Source of the DNA: Serratia marcescens
Lineage (GTDB): Bacteria > Pseudomonadota > Gammaproteobacteria > Enterobacterales > Enterobacteriaceae
Reading direction: 5' to 3'
Length of the DNA stretch: 64,000 bases
Assembly: GCF_001902635.1 (NCBI RefSeq)
Contig: NZ_MJAO01000001.1
Coordinates: forward strand, 354,650-418,649
The position numbers and the translations under genes are program-made. This document shows positions 18,883 to 28,061 of this stretch, piece by piece; position 1 is the stretch's first letter, and the number at the start of each line of letters is the position of its first letter. The notes beneath the pieces were generated by a model that worked only from the letters and a program-made list of their open reading frames with translations, did not search any database and was not told the origin of the DNA.

Positions 18883-20715
18883 TTACAGCTTGTCGAGCAG
18901 CTTCTTCAGATCCTGGCCTTCACGTGAGTCCTTGTTCTTTTCGGCCCACTTGTTCAACGCATCCTTGGCCCGATCCTGCAGCGTTTTGCGCAGCACCTGA
19001 TCGACCTGCAGCTGATAGTTCAGCTGTTGCCACGGCCCATAGACCCGCAGCGGGATCGGCGTTTGCTGCAGCTGTTCGATCAACTCGCCGCGCCCTTGCC
19101 AGCCGCCGGTGACGCGCACGTTGAGCGCCATGTCGCACTGTTTGCCCGGCATATCGATGCTGCCGGCGCCGGTCAGCGCCAGCAGAGGCGAATCCGCCGT
19201 CAGGTCGCTGAGTTTGACCGTGCCCTGATTCAGGCTGGCCTGCGCCGAGACGTTTTTGACTTCGGTATAGCGCTGATAGCTGTCTTGCCCGCGCACGCTG
19301 TTATCGTTGCGCGCCACCGCCTGCTGGATCAGCTGCTGAATGTTCAGGCCGTGCAGCTGGGCATCCTGCATTGCCAGCTGCGCCGTGCCGCGCCAGCGGC
19401 GTTCAAAGGATTGCGTGGTGAGACGATCGCCGGTCAAATCCCCTTTCATGCTGAATTTACCGGTCATCATCTGCGGCATGTCGAATGCCTTGAGCACGCT
19501 GCCCAGCTCGACCTGATTCAGCGCCGGCTGCACGCGGATCATCGGTTTATCGCCGCGCGCGTCCAGCGAACCCGGCAACGAGAAATCACCGCCGGCCAGT
19601 TGCCCCGCCAGTTTATGCAGCGTCAACAGGCCGCGCTGGTTGTCGGCCGCGACCGACAGTTGGGTGATGTTCATGCCGCGGTATGTCAGCTGTGCCGCCT
19701 GCAGATTCAACTGCGCATTGAAGTCGCGCAACGCCGCCAGGTTCTGCTGCCGATCGTCGACCTGGCTGGCGATCACCGGCGCAGAGGTTACGGCAGGCTG
19801 CTCGGCGGTATTGCTGCTGGATTGCCAACCGGAAAGCGCATCGAGATCGAGGTTAGCCGAATTCAGGTTCAGCACATAGCCGGGCACCGCCCCCAAACTG
19901 GCGCTGATATCGCCGGTCAATTGGCTGCTGTTGGCGCTGAAACTCAGGTGGCTGACGGCAATCTGCGGCGGCGTCTGCTGGTAGACTACCTGCGCATTGC
20001 CTTCCCCCTGGATGCCACCGTTCAGAATATCCGCGCCAGCCAGTTGATAATTGAACTGGGTGACTTTGGCGCCGATCTGGCGCGGGAACTGCTGCAGATC
20101 GACATCGGCCGCCATGCTGAAGGACAGATCGCGCTGATCGCGGTTGACCCGGCTGGAAAGCGTCAACTGCGCCTGCAGTTTTTCCGTTTGCTGTAAGGTG
20201 AGATTGATGTCCCGGACGTTGATTTGCTCGTTGTCGGCGCGCTGCCAGATCAGCAGGCTGTCCACGACCCGCAAGTTCTCGATGTCGAACTTCCAGGGCG
20301 CGTCCGCCGCTTCAGCGCCGTTGCCGGCCGGCGCGATCGGGGCGTCCGCCTGCGAGTGCTCTTCGCTGTCCGGCGTGAGGCTAATGACGGCGTTTTTCAG
20401 CATCACCTGCTTTACAAACAGCTGATGCGACAACAGCGGCAGCAGCTTGACGTCAAGGCGCATGTTTTCCGCGCTCACTACCGGCGTCTTGGCGCCCGGC
20501 GCGGTCAGCGTCATGCGCCCGGCCAGGATGCTGAGCTGCGGCCAGATATGCCAACGCAGATCGCCATCGAGCGTCAGTTGGTAACCGCTCTTCTGCTCGA
20601 CCTTTTTGACCATATAGCCGCGAAAATCATTCGGATTCACCAGCAGCACCAGCGCGGACATCCCCGCTACCACCACCACCAGTAAAATCGCCAATGTCGT
20701 CAGTAATCTTCTCAT
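18883..20715 (-). CDS. asmA: Outer membrane assembly protein AsmA
   Basis: 610 aa, anchored by one N-terminal helix (LLTTLAILLVVVVAGMSALV) with a large periplasmic part. It belongs to the AsmA-like repeating beta-groove family implicated in phospholipid traffic between membranes. Family marks are NPNDFRGYMVKKVEQKSGYQ at the start, GDLRWHIWPQLSILAG, and a C-terminal AsmA_2 domain with SMKGDLTGDRLTTQSFE and DLTADSPLLALTGAGSIDMP. It lies 44 bp after dcd on the same strand, as in E. coli (udk-dcd-asmA). Confidence 0.94.
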   Translation of the reverse strand: MRRLLTTLAILLVVVVAGMSALVLLVNPNDFRGYMVKKVEQKSGYQLTLDGDLRWHIWPQLSILAGRMTLTAPGAKTPVVSAENMRLDVKLLPLLSHQLFVKQVMLKNAVISLTPDSEEHSQADAPIAPAGNGAEAADAPWKFDIENLRVVDSLLIWQRADNEQINVRDINLTLQQTEKLQAQLTLSSRVNRDQRDLSFSMAADVDLQQFPRQIGAKVTQFNYQLAGADILNGGIQGEGNAQVVYQQTPPQIAVSHLSFSANSSQLTGDISASLGAVPGYVLNLNSANLDLDALSGWQSSSNTAEQPAVTSAPVIASQVDDRQQNLAALRDFNAQLNLQAAQLTYRGMNITQLSVAADNQRGLLTLHKLAGQLAGGDFSLPGSLDARGDKPMIRVQPALNQVELGSVLKAFDMPQMMTGKFSMKGDLTGDRLTTQSFERRWRGTAQLAMQDAQLHGLNIQQLIQQAVARNDNSVRGQDSYQRYTEVKNVSAQASLNQGTVKLSDLTADSPLLALTGAGSIDMPGKQCDMALNVRVTGGWQGRGELIEQLQQTPIPLRVYGPWQQLNYQLQVDQVLRKTLQDRAKDALNKWAEKNKDSREGQDLKKLLDKL

Positions 20716-20759
20716 GCCACCCTCTTGTCAGCGCCACACCGACGGTGCATCCCGCGCCG

Positions 20760-21341
20760 TTAGTCCTTGTCGATTCGACTGGCTACTGCGCCCTGCTGAT
20801 CGCGATATTTTGCGTCCTGTCGGCTGTTGTACGGCCGGGCCGCCGGGCCGGACAAAGGTTCAAAACTCAAAGCGCCGATCAGCATCCCCGGCCGCAGCGC
20901 CAGCGGCAGCTTGCCGGAGTTGTAAAACTCCAGCACGATGCGCCCGTGCCAGCCCGGATCGATGCGGTGCGCGGTCACGTGCACCATCAGGCCCAGACGC
21001 GCCAGCGAGGAGCGGCCGTCGAGCCACCCCACCAGGTCATTCGGCAGCGTCACGGATTCGAACGTCACCGCCAGCGCCAGTTCACCCGGATGGAGGAAGA
21101 ACGCTTCGCCTTCCGGCAGGACAATCTCGTCGCTCATCACGCGATCCAACGCAGCGCTGACCTCATCCTTCGGGCCGCTGAGATCGATAAAGGGTGCGGT
21201 ATGGCCGCGGAACACGCGGAACTGATTGCCCAAACGGACATCCACTGTGGCCCCGTTAATGCGCTCAAGCGGCGGTCGCGGTGAAATCACCAGTTTCTCG
21301 CTATCCAGCCAGGCTTCTATATCGCGGTCGCACAGTCTCAT
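20760..21341 (-). CDS. dcd: dCTP deaminase Dcd
   Basis: Trimeric cytoplasmic enzyme converting dCTP to dUTP, the main route to dTMP in enterics; 193 aa, same as E. coli. It begins [12 protein letters not shown] and has [17 protein letters not shown] and [17 protein letters not shown], which carry the nucleotide-binding and catalytic residues. An in-frame ATG six codons upstream is rejected because GGAGAAGAAAGAC is the ribosome site for ATG 21341. It is followed by asmA and preceded by udk. Confidence 0.97.
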   Translation of the reverse strand: MRLCDRDIEAWLDSEKLVISPRPPLERINGATVDVRLGNQFRVFRGHTAPFIDLSGPKDEVSAALDRVMSDEIVLPEGEAFFLHPGELALAVTFESVTLPNDLVGWLDGRSSLARLGLMVHVTAHRIDPGWHGRIVLEFYNSGKLPLALRPGMLIGALSFEPLSGPAARPYNSRQDAKYRDQQGAVASRIDKD

Positions 21342-21466
21342 GTCTTTCTTCTCCATCAAAACGCGTAACTAAACAAAAATTGCCACACAACGGGCGAAAG
21401 GTCTACGCCGGGGTGTAAATAGTTGGCCGCCGGCCGGAAATGCACATTTCCGGCCATTAAGCGGCA

Positions 21467-22108
21467 TTATTCAAAGAATTGGCTGATTTTGGCTTTCAGA
21501 ATATCGATCGCAATGCGGTTTTTGCCCCCGCGCGGGACGATGATATCGGCGTATTGTTTGGAAGGTTCGATAAACTGCAGGAACATCGGGCGCACGGTCT
21601 TCTGATATTGCGCCATCACCGAATCCATCGAGCGGCCGCGCTCGTTCACGTCGCGCTTCATGCGGCGCATCAGGCAGATGTCCAGCGGCGTATCGACAAA
21701 GATCGAGAAGTTCATCTCCTGACGCAGACGAATATCCGTCAGTAGCAAGATCCCTTCCAGAATGATCACTTTTTTAGGTTTGAGATGGACGGTTTCTTTT
21801 TTGCGCGTGTGTTCGGTGTAGCTGTACAGTGGCAGTTCGATCGCCTTGCCGGCCTTCAGCATCTGCAAATGCTGGAACAGCAGGTTATGATCCATGGCGT
21901 TCGGGTGGTCATAATTGGTTTTGACCCGTTCTTCCATGGTCAGGTGAGTCTGGTCTTTATAGTAACTGTCTTCTGGAATAACGCCGATGTGCTCATCACC
22001 GACCTGCTCGCGAAGTTCGCGGTACAACGTGCTGGCTATGAGGCTTTTTCCGGAGGCAGATGCGCCAGCTATACCAATAATGACGCACTGATGCGGATTG
22101 TCAGACAT
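21467..22108 (-). CDS. udk: Uridine kinase Udk
   Basis: Pyrimidine salvage: phosphorylates uridine and cytidine. Translation from ATG 22108 gives 213 aa starting [20 protein letters not shown], with P-loop GASASGKS, ending FE as in E. coli. The open frame runs 52 codons further upstream, but that part has no similarity to the family. Other marks are [22 protein letters not shown] and the DVNERGR motif. A 125-bp gap separates it from dcd. It diverges from the PAP2 gene. Confidence 0.97.
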   Translation of the reverse strand: MSDNPHQCVIIGIAGASASGKSLIASTLYRELREQVGDEHIGVIPEDSYYKDQTHLTMEERVKTNYDHPNAMDHNLLFQHLQMLKAGKAIELPLYSYTEHTRKKETVHLKPKKVIILEGILLLTDIRLRQEMNFSIFVDTPLDICLMRRMKRDVNERGRSMDSVMAQYQKTVRPMFLQFIEPSKQYADIIVPRGGKNRIAIDILKAKISQFFE

Positions 22109-22340
22109 AAAATTAAAGACCTGATTTCGTAATGTGAAGGGGGGAACTAAAACGCGACAATTATAGGGAGTCGGCGGGGTTTGCGCCACTGGATATTGCG
22201 CGGCGGCGGTGCGAATTCGGGTTATTGCGCCGTATCGGCGGCAGCGGCATTTTAAGAATCTCACTCTAGGGCAATGTGCCGTAACAGGTTACACTCCGGC
22301 GCTGACTTATGCTCCCCGCAGCCTTTCATCGGAGATTGAT

Positions 22341-22970
22341 GTGCTGGATTGGTATTTTTTGACTTTTTTCGGCGACAGCATGCTCTTGCTGCCCTGTGCG
22401 CTGATTCTGTTTTTGCTGCTGATCGTTTCACCCGCCACACGAGCGGCAGGCTGGCAGTGGGCGCTGATCTTCGGTTTTACCGGCGGTGTGGTTTGCCTGT
22501 CCAAACTGGCCTTTATGGGCTGGGGCATCGGCAGCGAATACTATGATTTTACCGGATTCAGCGGCCACTCAACCCTCGCCGCCAGCATCTGGCCGCCGCT
22601 GCTCTGGGCGTTGACCGGCCGATTCTCGCTCCCGGTGCGCAGCATCGCGATGCTGACAGGCTGGATATTGCCCTTTACCATCGGCATTTCGCGGCTGGAG
22701 ATCCGCGTGCACTCGCCATCCGAGGTGATCAGTGGCTTGATACTCGGCTACCTGGCCAGCGCGCTGTTCTTGTGGTTGCAACGGGCAAAAGATCGCCCGC
22801 GCCTTTCCTGGCCGCATTTAGCCATCGCGCTGGCTTTGCCGCTGGCGCTGATGGGGCAACGCCATCCCGCCCCAACCCAGGGGTTACTGGAGCATATCGC
22901 CAAGACGCTGGCGCAAATCGAACGCCCCTATACCCGAGCGGATTTGCACCACCCTACCCGCATCCAATAA
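22341..22970 (+). CDS. PAP2-superfamily phosphatase-like membrane protein
   Basis: 209 aa from GTG 22341, which has GGAG seven bases upstream; the frame is open for 44 codons before that, but those residues are basic and unlike a membrane protein. Five or six hydrophobic helices. The PAP2 signature is only partly kept: SGHSTLAA carries the catalytic His, and SRLEIRVHSPSEV carries Arg and the nucleophile His with Glu where Asp is usual, while the first KX6RP motif is reduced to SKLAFMG. Likely acts on a lipid pyrophosphate or phosphate in the periplasmic leaflet; substrate unknown. Confidence 0.75.
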   Translation: MLDWYFLTFFGDSMLLLPCALILFLLLIVSPATRAAGWQWALIFGFTGGVVCLSKLAFMGWGIGSEYYDFTGFSGHSTLAASIWPPLLWALTGRFSLPVRSIAMLTGWILPFTIGISRLEIRVHSPSEVISGLILGYLASALFLWLQRAKDRPRLSWPHLAIALALPLALMGQRHPAPTQGLLEHIAKTLAQIERPYTRADLHHPTRIQ

Positions 22971-22989
22971 AAAACTCGGCGCATTGGCC

Positions 22990-23128
22990 TAATGCCGGTC
23001 AGTTAAGCCCGACTGGCATTTTTTTATCCGGTCTCTGTACGTTCCGTGCAGAAGGCATTGCCGTCAATCCCCCCGCATTTCTCTGCGGCTGCAATGAACG
23101 GCAATGGGAAGGGCCGAAGGCGCGGCCC
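22990..23128 (+). repeat. Structured intergenic repeat, copy A (second copy at 34703-34840)
   Basis: About 139 bp that align with the reverse complement of 34703-34840. Shared parts: hairpin aatgccggtc/gactggcatt with T7 (terminator of the PAP2 gene, 22991-23025), the stretch gtctctgtacg, arms attgccgt (23057-23064) and acggcaat (23098-23105), gcatttctctg between them, and a gggccg-aaggcg-cggccc hairpin. Beyond it, 23189-23214 is a perfect 10-bp hairpin with loop cgccta. The 370-bp gap 22971-23340 otherwise contains no gene. Confidence 0.75.
22991..23025 (+). terminator. Intrinsic terminator of the PAP2 gene (inside repeat copy A)
   Basis: Arms 22991-23000 and 23011-23020 pair over ten positions with one G-U pair (aatgccggtc with gactggcatt), followed by T7 at 23019-23025. 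It lies 20 bp past the stop codon. Confidence 0.85.
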
Positions 23129-23340
23129 AGGGATGGACCGAGTAACGTTGGCAAAGCCAACCGTCTGATAGGGCAAAGGCGCGGGTTGCAAGGGACCGCG
23201 CCTACGGTCCCTTGCTCGGTCGAGGCTTATGGGCCTCATGGCGCATCTCACTTTTATCGGCCGAAAACTTTACCAACTCCTTCAGAAAATGCTAACTGAC
23301 CTGCATTGAGCGCATTGGACGGGTTCTCTCATACCTCAAA

Positions 23341-24453
23341 TCACAGCGCGCGGAATGAAATCTCCGTCGGGATCGCCTCACCCTGCCAATACATCTGCGC
23401 GGCCACGCGGCCGGCCAGCTGGCGGTACATCTCGGCAAACTCGCTGTCCGGGCGGCTGATCACCGTCGGCGCACCGCGATCCAGGTCTTCGCGCAGCGAG
23501 ATATGCAGCGGCATCTGCCCCAGCAGACGGCTGTTGTATTTCTGCACCAGCTTCTCGGCGCCGCCGGTGCCGAAGATCGGCTCATGGTGGCCGCAGTTGC
23601 TGCAGATGTGCACGCTCATGTTCTCCACGATGCCCAGCACCGGCACATGCACTTTCTCGAACATCACGATGCCCTTGGCGGCATCCAGCAAGGCGATGTC
23701 CTGCGGCGTGGTGACCACCAGCGCACCGGTCACCGGAATGTTCTGCGACAGCGTCAGCTGAATGTCGCCGGTGCCCGGCGGCATGTCCAGCACCAGATAA
23801 TCCAGATCCGGCCACAGCGTATCCTGCAGCAGTTGCATCAGCGCCTTGCTGGCCATCGGACCGCGCCATACCATGGCGTTGTCATCGGTCACCAGATAGC
23901 CGATGGAGTTGGTCGCCAGGCCGTGTGCCATGATTGGCGCCATGTGCTGACCGTCCGGCGAAGTCGGCCGCTCATGTTCGGTGCCCAGCATGTTGGGGAT
24001 CGACGGGCCGTAAATGTCGGCATCCAGAATGCCGACCTTGGCGCCTTCGGCGGCCAGCGCCAGCGCCAGGTTGACGGCGGTGCTGGATTTCCCCACCCCG
24101 CCCTTGCCGGAACTGACAGCGATGATGTTGCGCACGCCTTTGATACCGGCCTGAGCGTTGGCACGCTTCAGCGTCGTGATGTCGTGTTTCAGCTTCCAGT
24201 CGATGGCCGTGGCACCGGTCACGCGCAGCAGCTCGGGGCCGACGCTCGCCTGCAGCGCGTCAAAGCCGCTCTGCCAGGCAAACGGCATGATCAGTTCGAT
24301 ATGCAGCACATCGTCCAGCAACGCGCAGTGATGAATGGCCTTCAGTGCGGTCAGGTTGTTTTTCAACGTCGGGTGTTCAAAGGCGGCCAGTACACCGGTC
24401 ACCAGGGCGCGCAGAACTTCGGGGTTGGTCTGCTCAGGGGATTTCGCGTTCAT
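23341..24453 (-). CDS. mrp: Iron-sulfur cluster carrier protein Mrp/ApbC
   Basis: P-loop ATPase scaffold that binds and transfers Fe-S clusters; 370 aa. An N-terminal DUF59-like domain (about 1-90) is followed by the deviant Walker A SSGKGGVGKSS, LDADIYGPSIP, and CXXC in VHICSNCGHHEP, which binds the cluster. ATG 24453 is chosen because it has a strong AAGGAG site; the frame is open 56 codons further upstream, but those overlap the promoter region and are not conserved. Divergent from metG, as in E. coli. Confidence 0.95.
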   Translation of the reverse strand: MNAKSPEQTNPEVLRALVTGVLAAFEHPTLKNNLTALKAIHHCALLDDVLHIELIMPFAWQSGFDALQASVGPELLRVTGATAIDWKLKHDITTLKRANAQAGIKGVRNIIAVSSGKGGVGKSSTAVNLALALAAEGAKVGILDADIYGPSIPNMLGTEHERPTSPDGQHMAPIMAHGLATNSIGYLVTDDNAMVWRGPMASKALMQLLQDTLWPDLDYLVLDMPPGTGDIQLTLSQNIPVTGALVVTTPQDIALLDAAKGIVMFEKVHVPVLGIVENMSVHICSNCGHHEPIFGTGGAEKLVQKYNSRLLGQMPLHISLREDLDRGAPTVISRPDSEFAEMYRQLAGRVAAQMYWQGEAIPTEISFRAL

Positions 24454-24612
24454 CCCGGCTCCTTGATTTTGAATGAGTAGCTTCCGGCTAAGCATATCAG
24501 AACTGCCCGGCGGCTGGCGCGTATAACCTGTAAGAAACCGCCCTAGCAGCGAAGGGCGCGATCGGTTAACATCGAAGCCCCTTTTATTCATTACAGAAAG
24601 CAAGTTCTCACT

Positions 24613-26640
24613 ATGGCTCAAGTCGCGAAAAAATTATTGGTGACGTGCGCGCTACCGTACGCAAATGGTTCCATCCATCTCGGCCACATGCTCGAGCACA
24701 TCCAGGCGGATATCTGGGTGCGTTACCAACGAATGCGCGGCCACGAAGTGCATTTCATCTGCGCGGACGACGCGCACGGCACGCCGATCATGCTGAAAGC
24801 GCAGCAACTGGGCGTGAAACCGGAAGAAATGATCGCGGAGATGAGCCAGGAGCACCAACAGGATTTCGCCGGCTTTGGCATCAGCTATGACAACTACCAT
24901 TCGACCCATAGCGATGAAAACCGCGAACTGTCCACCCTGATTTACAGCCGCCTGAAAGAAAACGGTTTTATCAAGAACCGCACCATTTCTCAGCTGTACG
25001 ATCCGGAGAAAGGCATGTTCCTGCCGGACCGTTTCGTGAAGGGCACCTGCCCGAAATGCAAATCGCCGGACCAGTACGGCGACAACTGCGAAGTGTGCGG
25101 CGCCACCTACAGCCCGACGGAATTGATCGATCCGAAGTCCGTGGTTTCCGGCGCGACGCCGGTGATGCGCGACTCCGAGCACTTCTTCTTCGACCTGCCG
25201 GCCTTCAGCGAAATGCTGCAGGCGTGGACGCGTTCCGGCGCGCTGCAAGAGCAGGTGGCGAACAAGATGCAAGAGTGGTTCGAGTCCGGCCTGCAGCAGT
25301 GGGACATCTCCCGCGATGCGCCTTACTTCGGCTTCGAGATCCCGGATGCGCCGGGCAAATACTTCTACGTTTGGCTGGATGCGCCGATCGGTTACATGGG
25401 CTCCTTCAAAAACCTGTGCGACAAGCGCGGCGATCTGGACTTCGACGAGTTCTGGCGCAAAGACTCCGCCACCGAGCTGTATCACTTTATCGGCAAGGAC
25501 ATCGTCTACTTCCACAGCCTGTTCTGGCCGGCGATGATGGAAGGCAGCAACTTCCGCAAACCGACCAACCTGTTCGTGCACGGTTACGTGACGGTGAACG
25601 GCGCCAAGATGTCCAAGTCGCGCGGCACGTTCATCAAGGCCGGTACCTACCTGCAGCATCTGGACGCCGACTGCCTGCGCTATTACTACGCCGCCAAGCT
25701 CTCTTCACGCATTGATGACATCGATCTCAATCTGGAAGACTTCGTGCAGCGCGTAAACGCCGACATCGTCAACAAGGTGGTGAACCTGGCTTCGCGCAAC
25801 GCCGGCTTTATCAACAAGCGCTTCGGCGGCAAGCTGGCCGACAGCCTGGCCGATCCGGTGCTGTACCAGACCTTCGTCGACGCGGCGCAGAGCATTGCCG
25901 AGGCCTACGCCGGCCGTGAGTTCAGCCGCGCGATCCGCGAAATCATGGCGCTGGCCGATCTGGCCAACCGTTACGTGGACGAGCAGGCACCGTGGGTGGT
26001 GGCGAAGGAAGAAGGCCGCGACGCCGATCTGCAGGCCATCTGCTCGATGGGCATCAACCTGTTCCGCGTGCTGATGACTTACCTGAAGCCGGTGCTGCCT
26101 TCGCTGACCGAACGTGCCGAAGCGTTCCTCAACGCCGAGCTGAGCTGGGATGCTATCCCGCAGCCGCTGCTGGGCCATCAGGTCAACGCTTTCAAAGCGC
26201 TGTTCAACCGCATCGATCTGGACAAGGTCAATGATATGGTCAGCGCCTCGAAGGAAGACATGGCCGCCGCCAAACCGGTGACCGGTCCATTGGCCGACGA
26301 TCCGATCCAGGAAACCATCACCTTCGACGACTTCGCCAAGGTGGATATGCGTATCGCCCTGATCAAGAGCGCCGACTTTGTCGAAGGCTCCGACAAGCTG
26401 CTGAAGCTGCAGCTGGATCTGGGCGGCGAATCGCGCCAGATCTTCTCCGGCATCCGTTCCGCTTACCCGGATCCGAAAGCGCTGGAAGGCCGCCTGACCA
26501 TCATGGTCGCCAACCTGGCGCCGCGCAAAATGCGCTTCGGCATTTCGGAAGGCATGGTGATGGCGGCGGGCCCAGGCGGGAAAGAAATCTTCCTGCTGAG
26601 CCCGGACAGCGGCGCGCAGCCTGGCATGCAGGTCAAATAA
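24613..26640 (+). CDS. metG: Methionyl-tRNA synthetase MetG
   Basis: Charges tRNA-Met; 675 aa, near the 677 of E. coli. Class I motifs are HLGH at residues 22-25 (in [14 protein letters not shown]) and KMSKSRG near residue 335. A four-cysteine zinc knuckle ([18 protein letters not shown]) lies near residue 145. The C-terminal tRNA-binding EMAP-like domain starts around [16 protein letters not shown] and drives dimerisation. A hairpin terminator follows. Confidence 0.98.
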   Translation: MAQVAKKLLVTCALPYANGSIHLGHMLEHIQADIWVRYQRMRGHEVHFICADDAHGTPIMLKAQQLGVKPEEMIAEMSQEHQQDFAGFGISYDNYHSTHSDENRELSTLIYSRLKENGFIKNRTISQLYDPEKGMFLPDRFVKGTCPKCKSPDQYGDNCEVCGATYSPTELIDPKSVVSGATPVMRDSEHFFFDLPAFSEMLQAWTRSGALQEQVANKMQEWFESGLQQWDISRDAPYFGFEIPDAPGKYFYVWLDAPIGYMGSFKNLCDKRGDLDFDEFWRKDSATELYHFIGKDIVYFHSLFWPAMMEGSNFRKPTNLFVHGYVTVNGAKMSKSRGTFIKAGTYLQHLDADCLRYYYAAKLSSRIDDIDLNLEDFVQRVNADIVNKVVNLASRNAGFINKRFGGKLADSLADPVLYQTFVDAAQSIAEAYAGREFSRAIREIMALADLANRYVDEQAPWVVAKEEGRDADLQAICSMGINLFRVLMTYLKPVLPSLTERAEAFLNAELSWDAIPQPLLGHQVNAFKALFNRIDLDKVNDMVSASKEDMAAAKPVTGPLADDPIQETITFDDFAKVDMRIALIKSADFVEGSDKLLKLQLDLGGESRQIFSGIRSAYPDPKALEGRLTIMVANLAPRKMRFGISEGMVMAAGPGGKEIFLLSPDSGAQPGMQVK

Positions 26641-26662
26641 CCGCGCTAACGCGCAGTATCAG

Positions 26663-26688
26663 GGGTCGAGCTTGCTCGGCCCTTTTTT
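26663..26688 (+). terminator. Intrinsic terminator of metG
   Basis: gggtcgag and ctcggccc pair over eight positions, including one G-U, around cttg and are followed by T6. It begins 22 bp after the metG stop. Confidence 0.85.
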
Positions 26689-26862
26689 ATTTCCGCATCT
26701 GCAACGTTATAAGCATTAAGAAAAAATCATAACGGCCCTGATTCCCTCGCCCGCCACATCTGGCTATGATGCTCCAACACAACAAATAGACGTCCAGACA
26801 GAAAGACTGCTATAACAGACCTTCACCGGGATCGTTTCCCCCTGTTTTTGGAGCCCATAATA

Positions 26863-27930
26863 ATGAATAACCTCAAGACTTCGTTGCTCGCCCTCAGCCT
26901 GCTGGCCGCCCTGCCGCTGCAGGCGGCGGAAAACGCCGCCGTGCCGGCCGCCATCGCCCAACATCAGGGGCCGGTGCGCATCGCGGTGATCCGTAATCTC
27001 GGTTCCGACGACAACACCACGCAATTTTTGGCGGGCGCCATTCAGGAAGGGCGCCAGTTAGGCTTCAAGGTGGATACCTTCCTTAGCAATGGCGACGACG
27101 CGCGTTTCCAGGACTTCGTCAATCAGGCCATCAGCCAGAAGTATGACGGCATTATCCTCTCGCAGGGGCGAGCGCCCTATTCCACCGACCTGGTCAAACG
27201 CATTGCGGCGGCCGGCATCGCCGTCGCGGCTTTCGATACCGACATCAGCGGCAGCGTTCCCGGCGTCACCGTTTCGCAGCAGGATGACGCTTCGCTGGCC
27301 AATGCCTCCTTCGGCCAACTGGTGAAGGATTTCAACGGCCAGGCCAATGTCATCAAACTCTGGGTGGCCGGCTTCCCGCCGATGGAGCGCCGCCAGGCCG
27401 CTTATCAGCAGCTGCTGAAACAGCATCCGGGCATTCATGAGCTGGAGTCGATCGGCGCGGTTTCGTCCGACGTGCAGGGCGATACCGCCAATAAGGTGGG
27501 CGCAGTGCTGGCAAAATACCCGAAAGGCAAGATCGACGCCATTTGGGGCACCTGGGACGCCTTTACCCAGGGCGCTTACAAAGCGTTGAAAGAGAACGGC
27601 CGCACCGAAATCAAACTGTACAGCATCGATATCTCCAACCAGGATTTGCAGTTGATGCGCGAAGCCGGCAGCCCGTGGCAGGTCAGCGTAGCGGTGGATC
27701 CGAAGCTTATCGGCGCGGTCAACCTGCGCCTAGTGGCCAACAAGATCGCCGGGGAAACCACGCCGGACAGTTACCAGTTCAAAGCGGCGGTCATTCCGCA
27801 GGCGCTGTTGCTGGCGCAACCCGGGCCGGTCAACGTCACCGGGCTGGCGAAGATCATCCCCGGCTGGGGCAGCAGCGACGATTTCGTCCAGCCGTGGTTC
27901 GCCACGCTGCAGGCCGAACACGGTAAATAA
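26863..27930 (+). CDS. Orphan periplasmic sugar-binding protein (Peripla_BP_4 type)
   Basis: 355 aa with a clear signal peptide (MNNLKTSLLALSLLAALPLQAAEN). The mature part fits the ribose/galactose-binding fold: VRIAVIRNLGSDDNTTQF at the first strand, DGIILSQGRA, AFDTDISGS and IDAIWGTWDAFTQGAYKAL in the hinge/ligand regions. ATG 26863 has GGAG upstream; an earlier TTG is discarded. No permease or ATPase gene is adjacent: it stands alone between metG and an MFS gene with its own terminator. It may feed an ABC system encoded elsewhere or serve a sensor; ligand unknown. Confidence 0.8.
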   Translation: MNNLKTSLLALSLLAALPLQAAENAAVPAAIAQHQGPVRIAVIRNLGSDDNTTQFLAGAIQEGRQLGFKVDTFLSNGDDARFQDFVNQAISQKYDGIILSQGRAPYSTDLVKRIAAAGIAVAAFDTDISGSVPGVTVSQQDDASLANASFGQLVKDFNGQANVIKLWVAGFPPMERRQAAYQQLLKQHPGIHELESIGAVSSDVQGDTANKVGAVLAKYPKGKIDAIWGTWDAFTQGAYKALKENGRTEIKLYSIDISNQDLQLMREAGSPWQVSVAVDPKLIGAVNLRLVANKIAGETTPDSYQFKAAVIPQALLLAQPGPVNVTGLAKIIPGWGSSDDFVQPWFATLQAEHGK

Positions 27931-27943
27931 TGCTGTATTTCAC

Positions 27944-27970
27944 GAGGCTGCCGACGCAGCCTCTTTTTTT
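27944..27970 (+). terminator. Intrinsic terminator of the binding-protein gene
   Basis: Perfect 8-bp stem gaggctgc/gcagcctc with loop cgac, then T7, 13 bp past the stop. Confidence 0.9.
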
Positions 27971-28061
27971 CAGCTAATTATCGGCTCCCCCCTTCCGTCT
28001 CCGCCAAAATACGCTATGTTATCTGCATCGCCCAATAACTGTATGCATAAACAGGTTTCGA

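Noticed and set aside
27058..27438. Minus-strand frame opposite the binding-protein gene
   Set aside because: Antisense shadow of a GC-rich gene; no family features.
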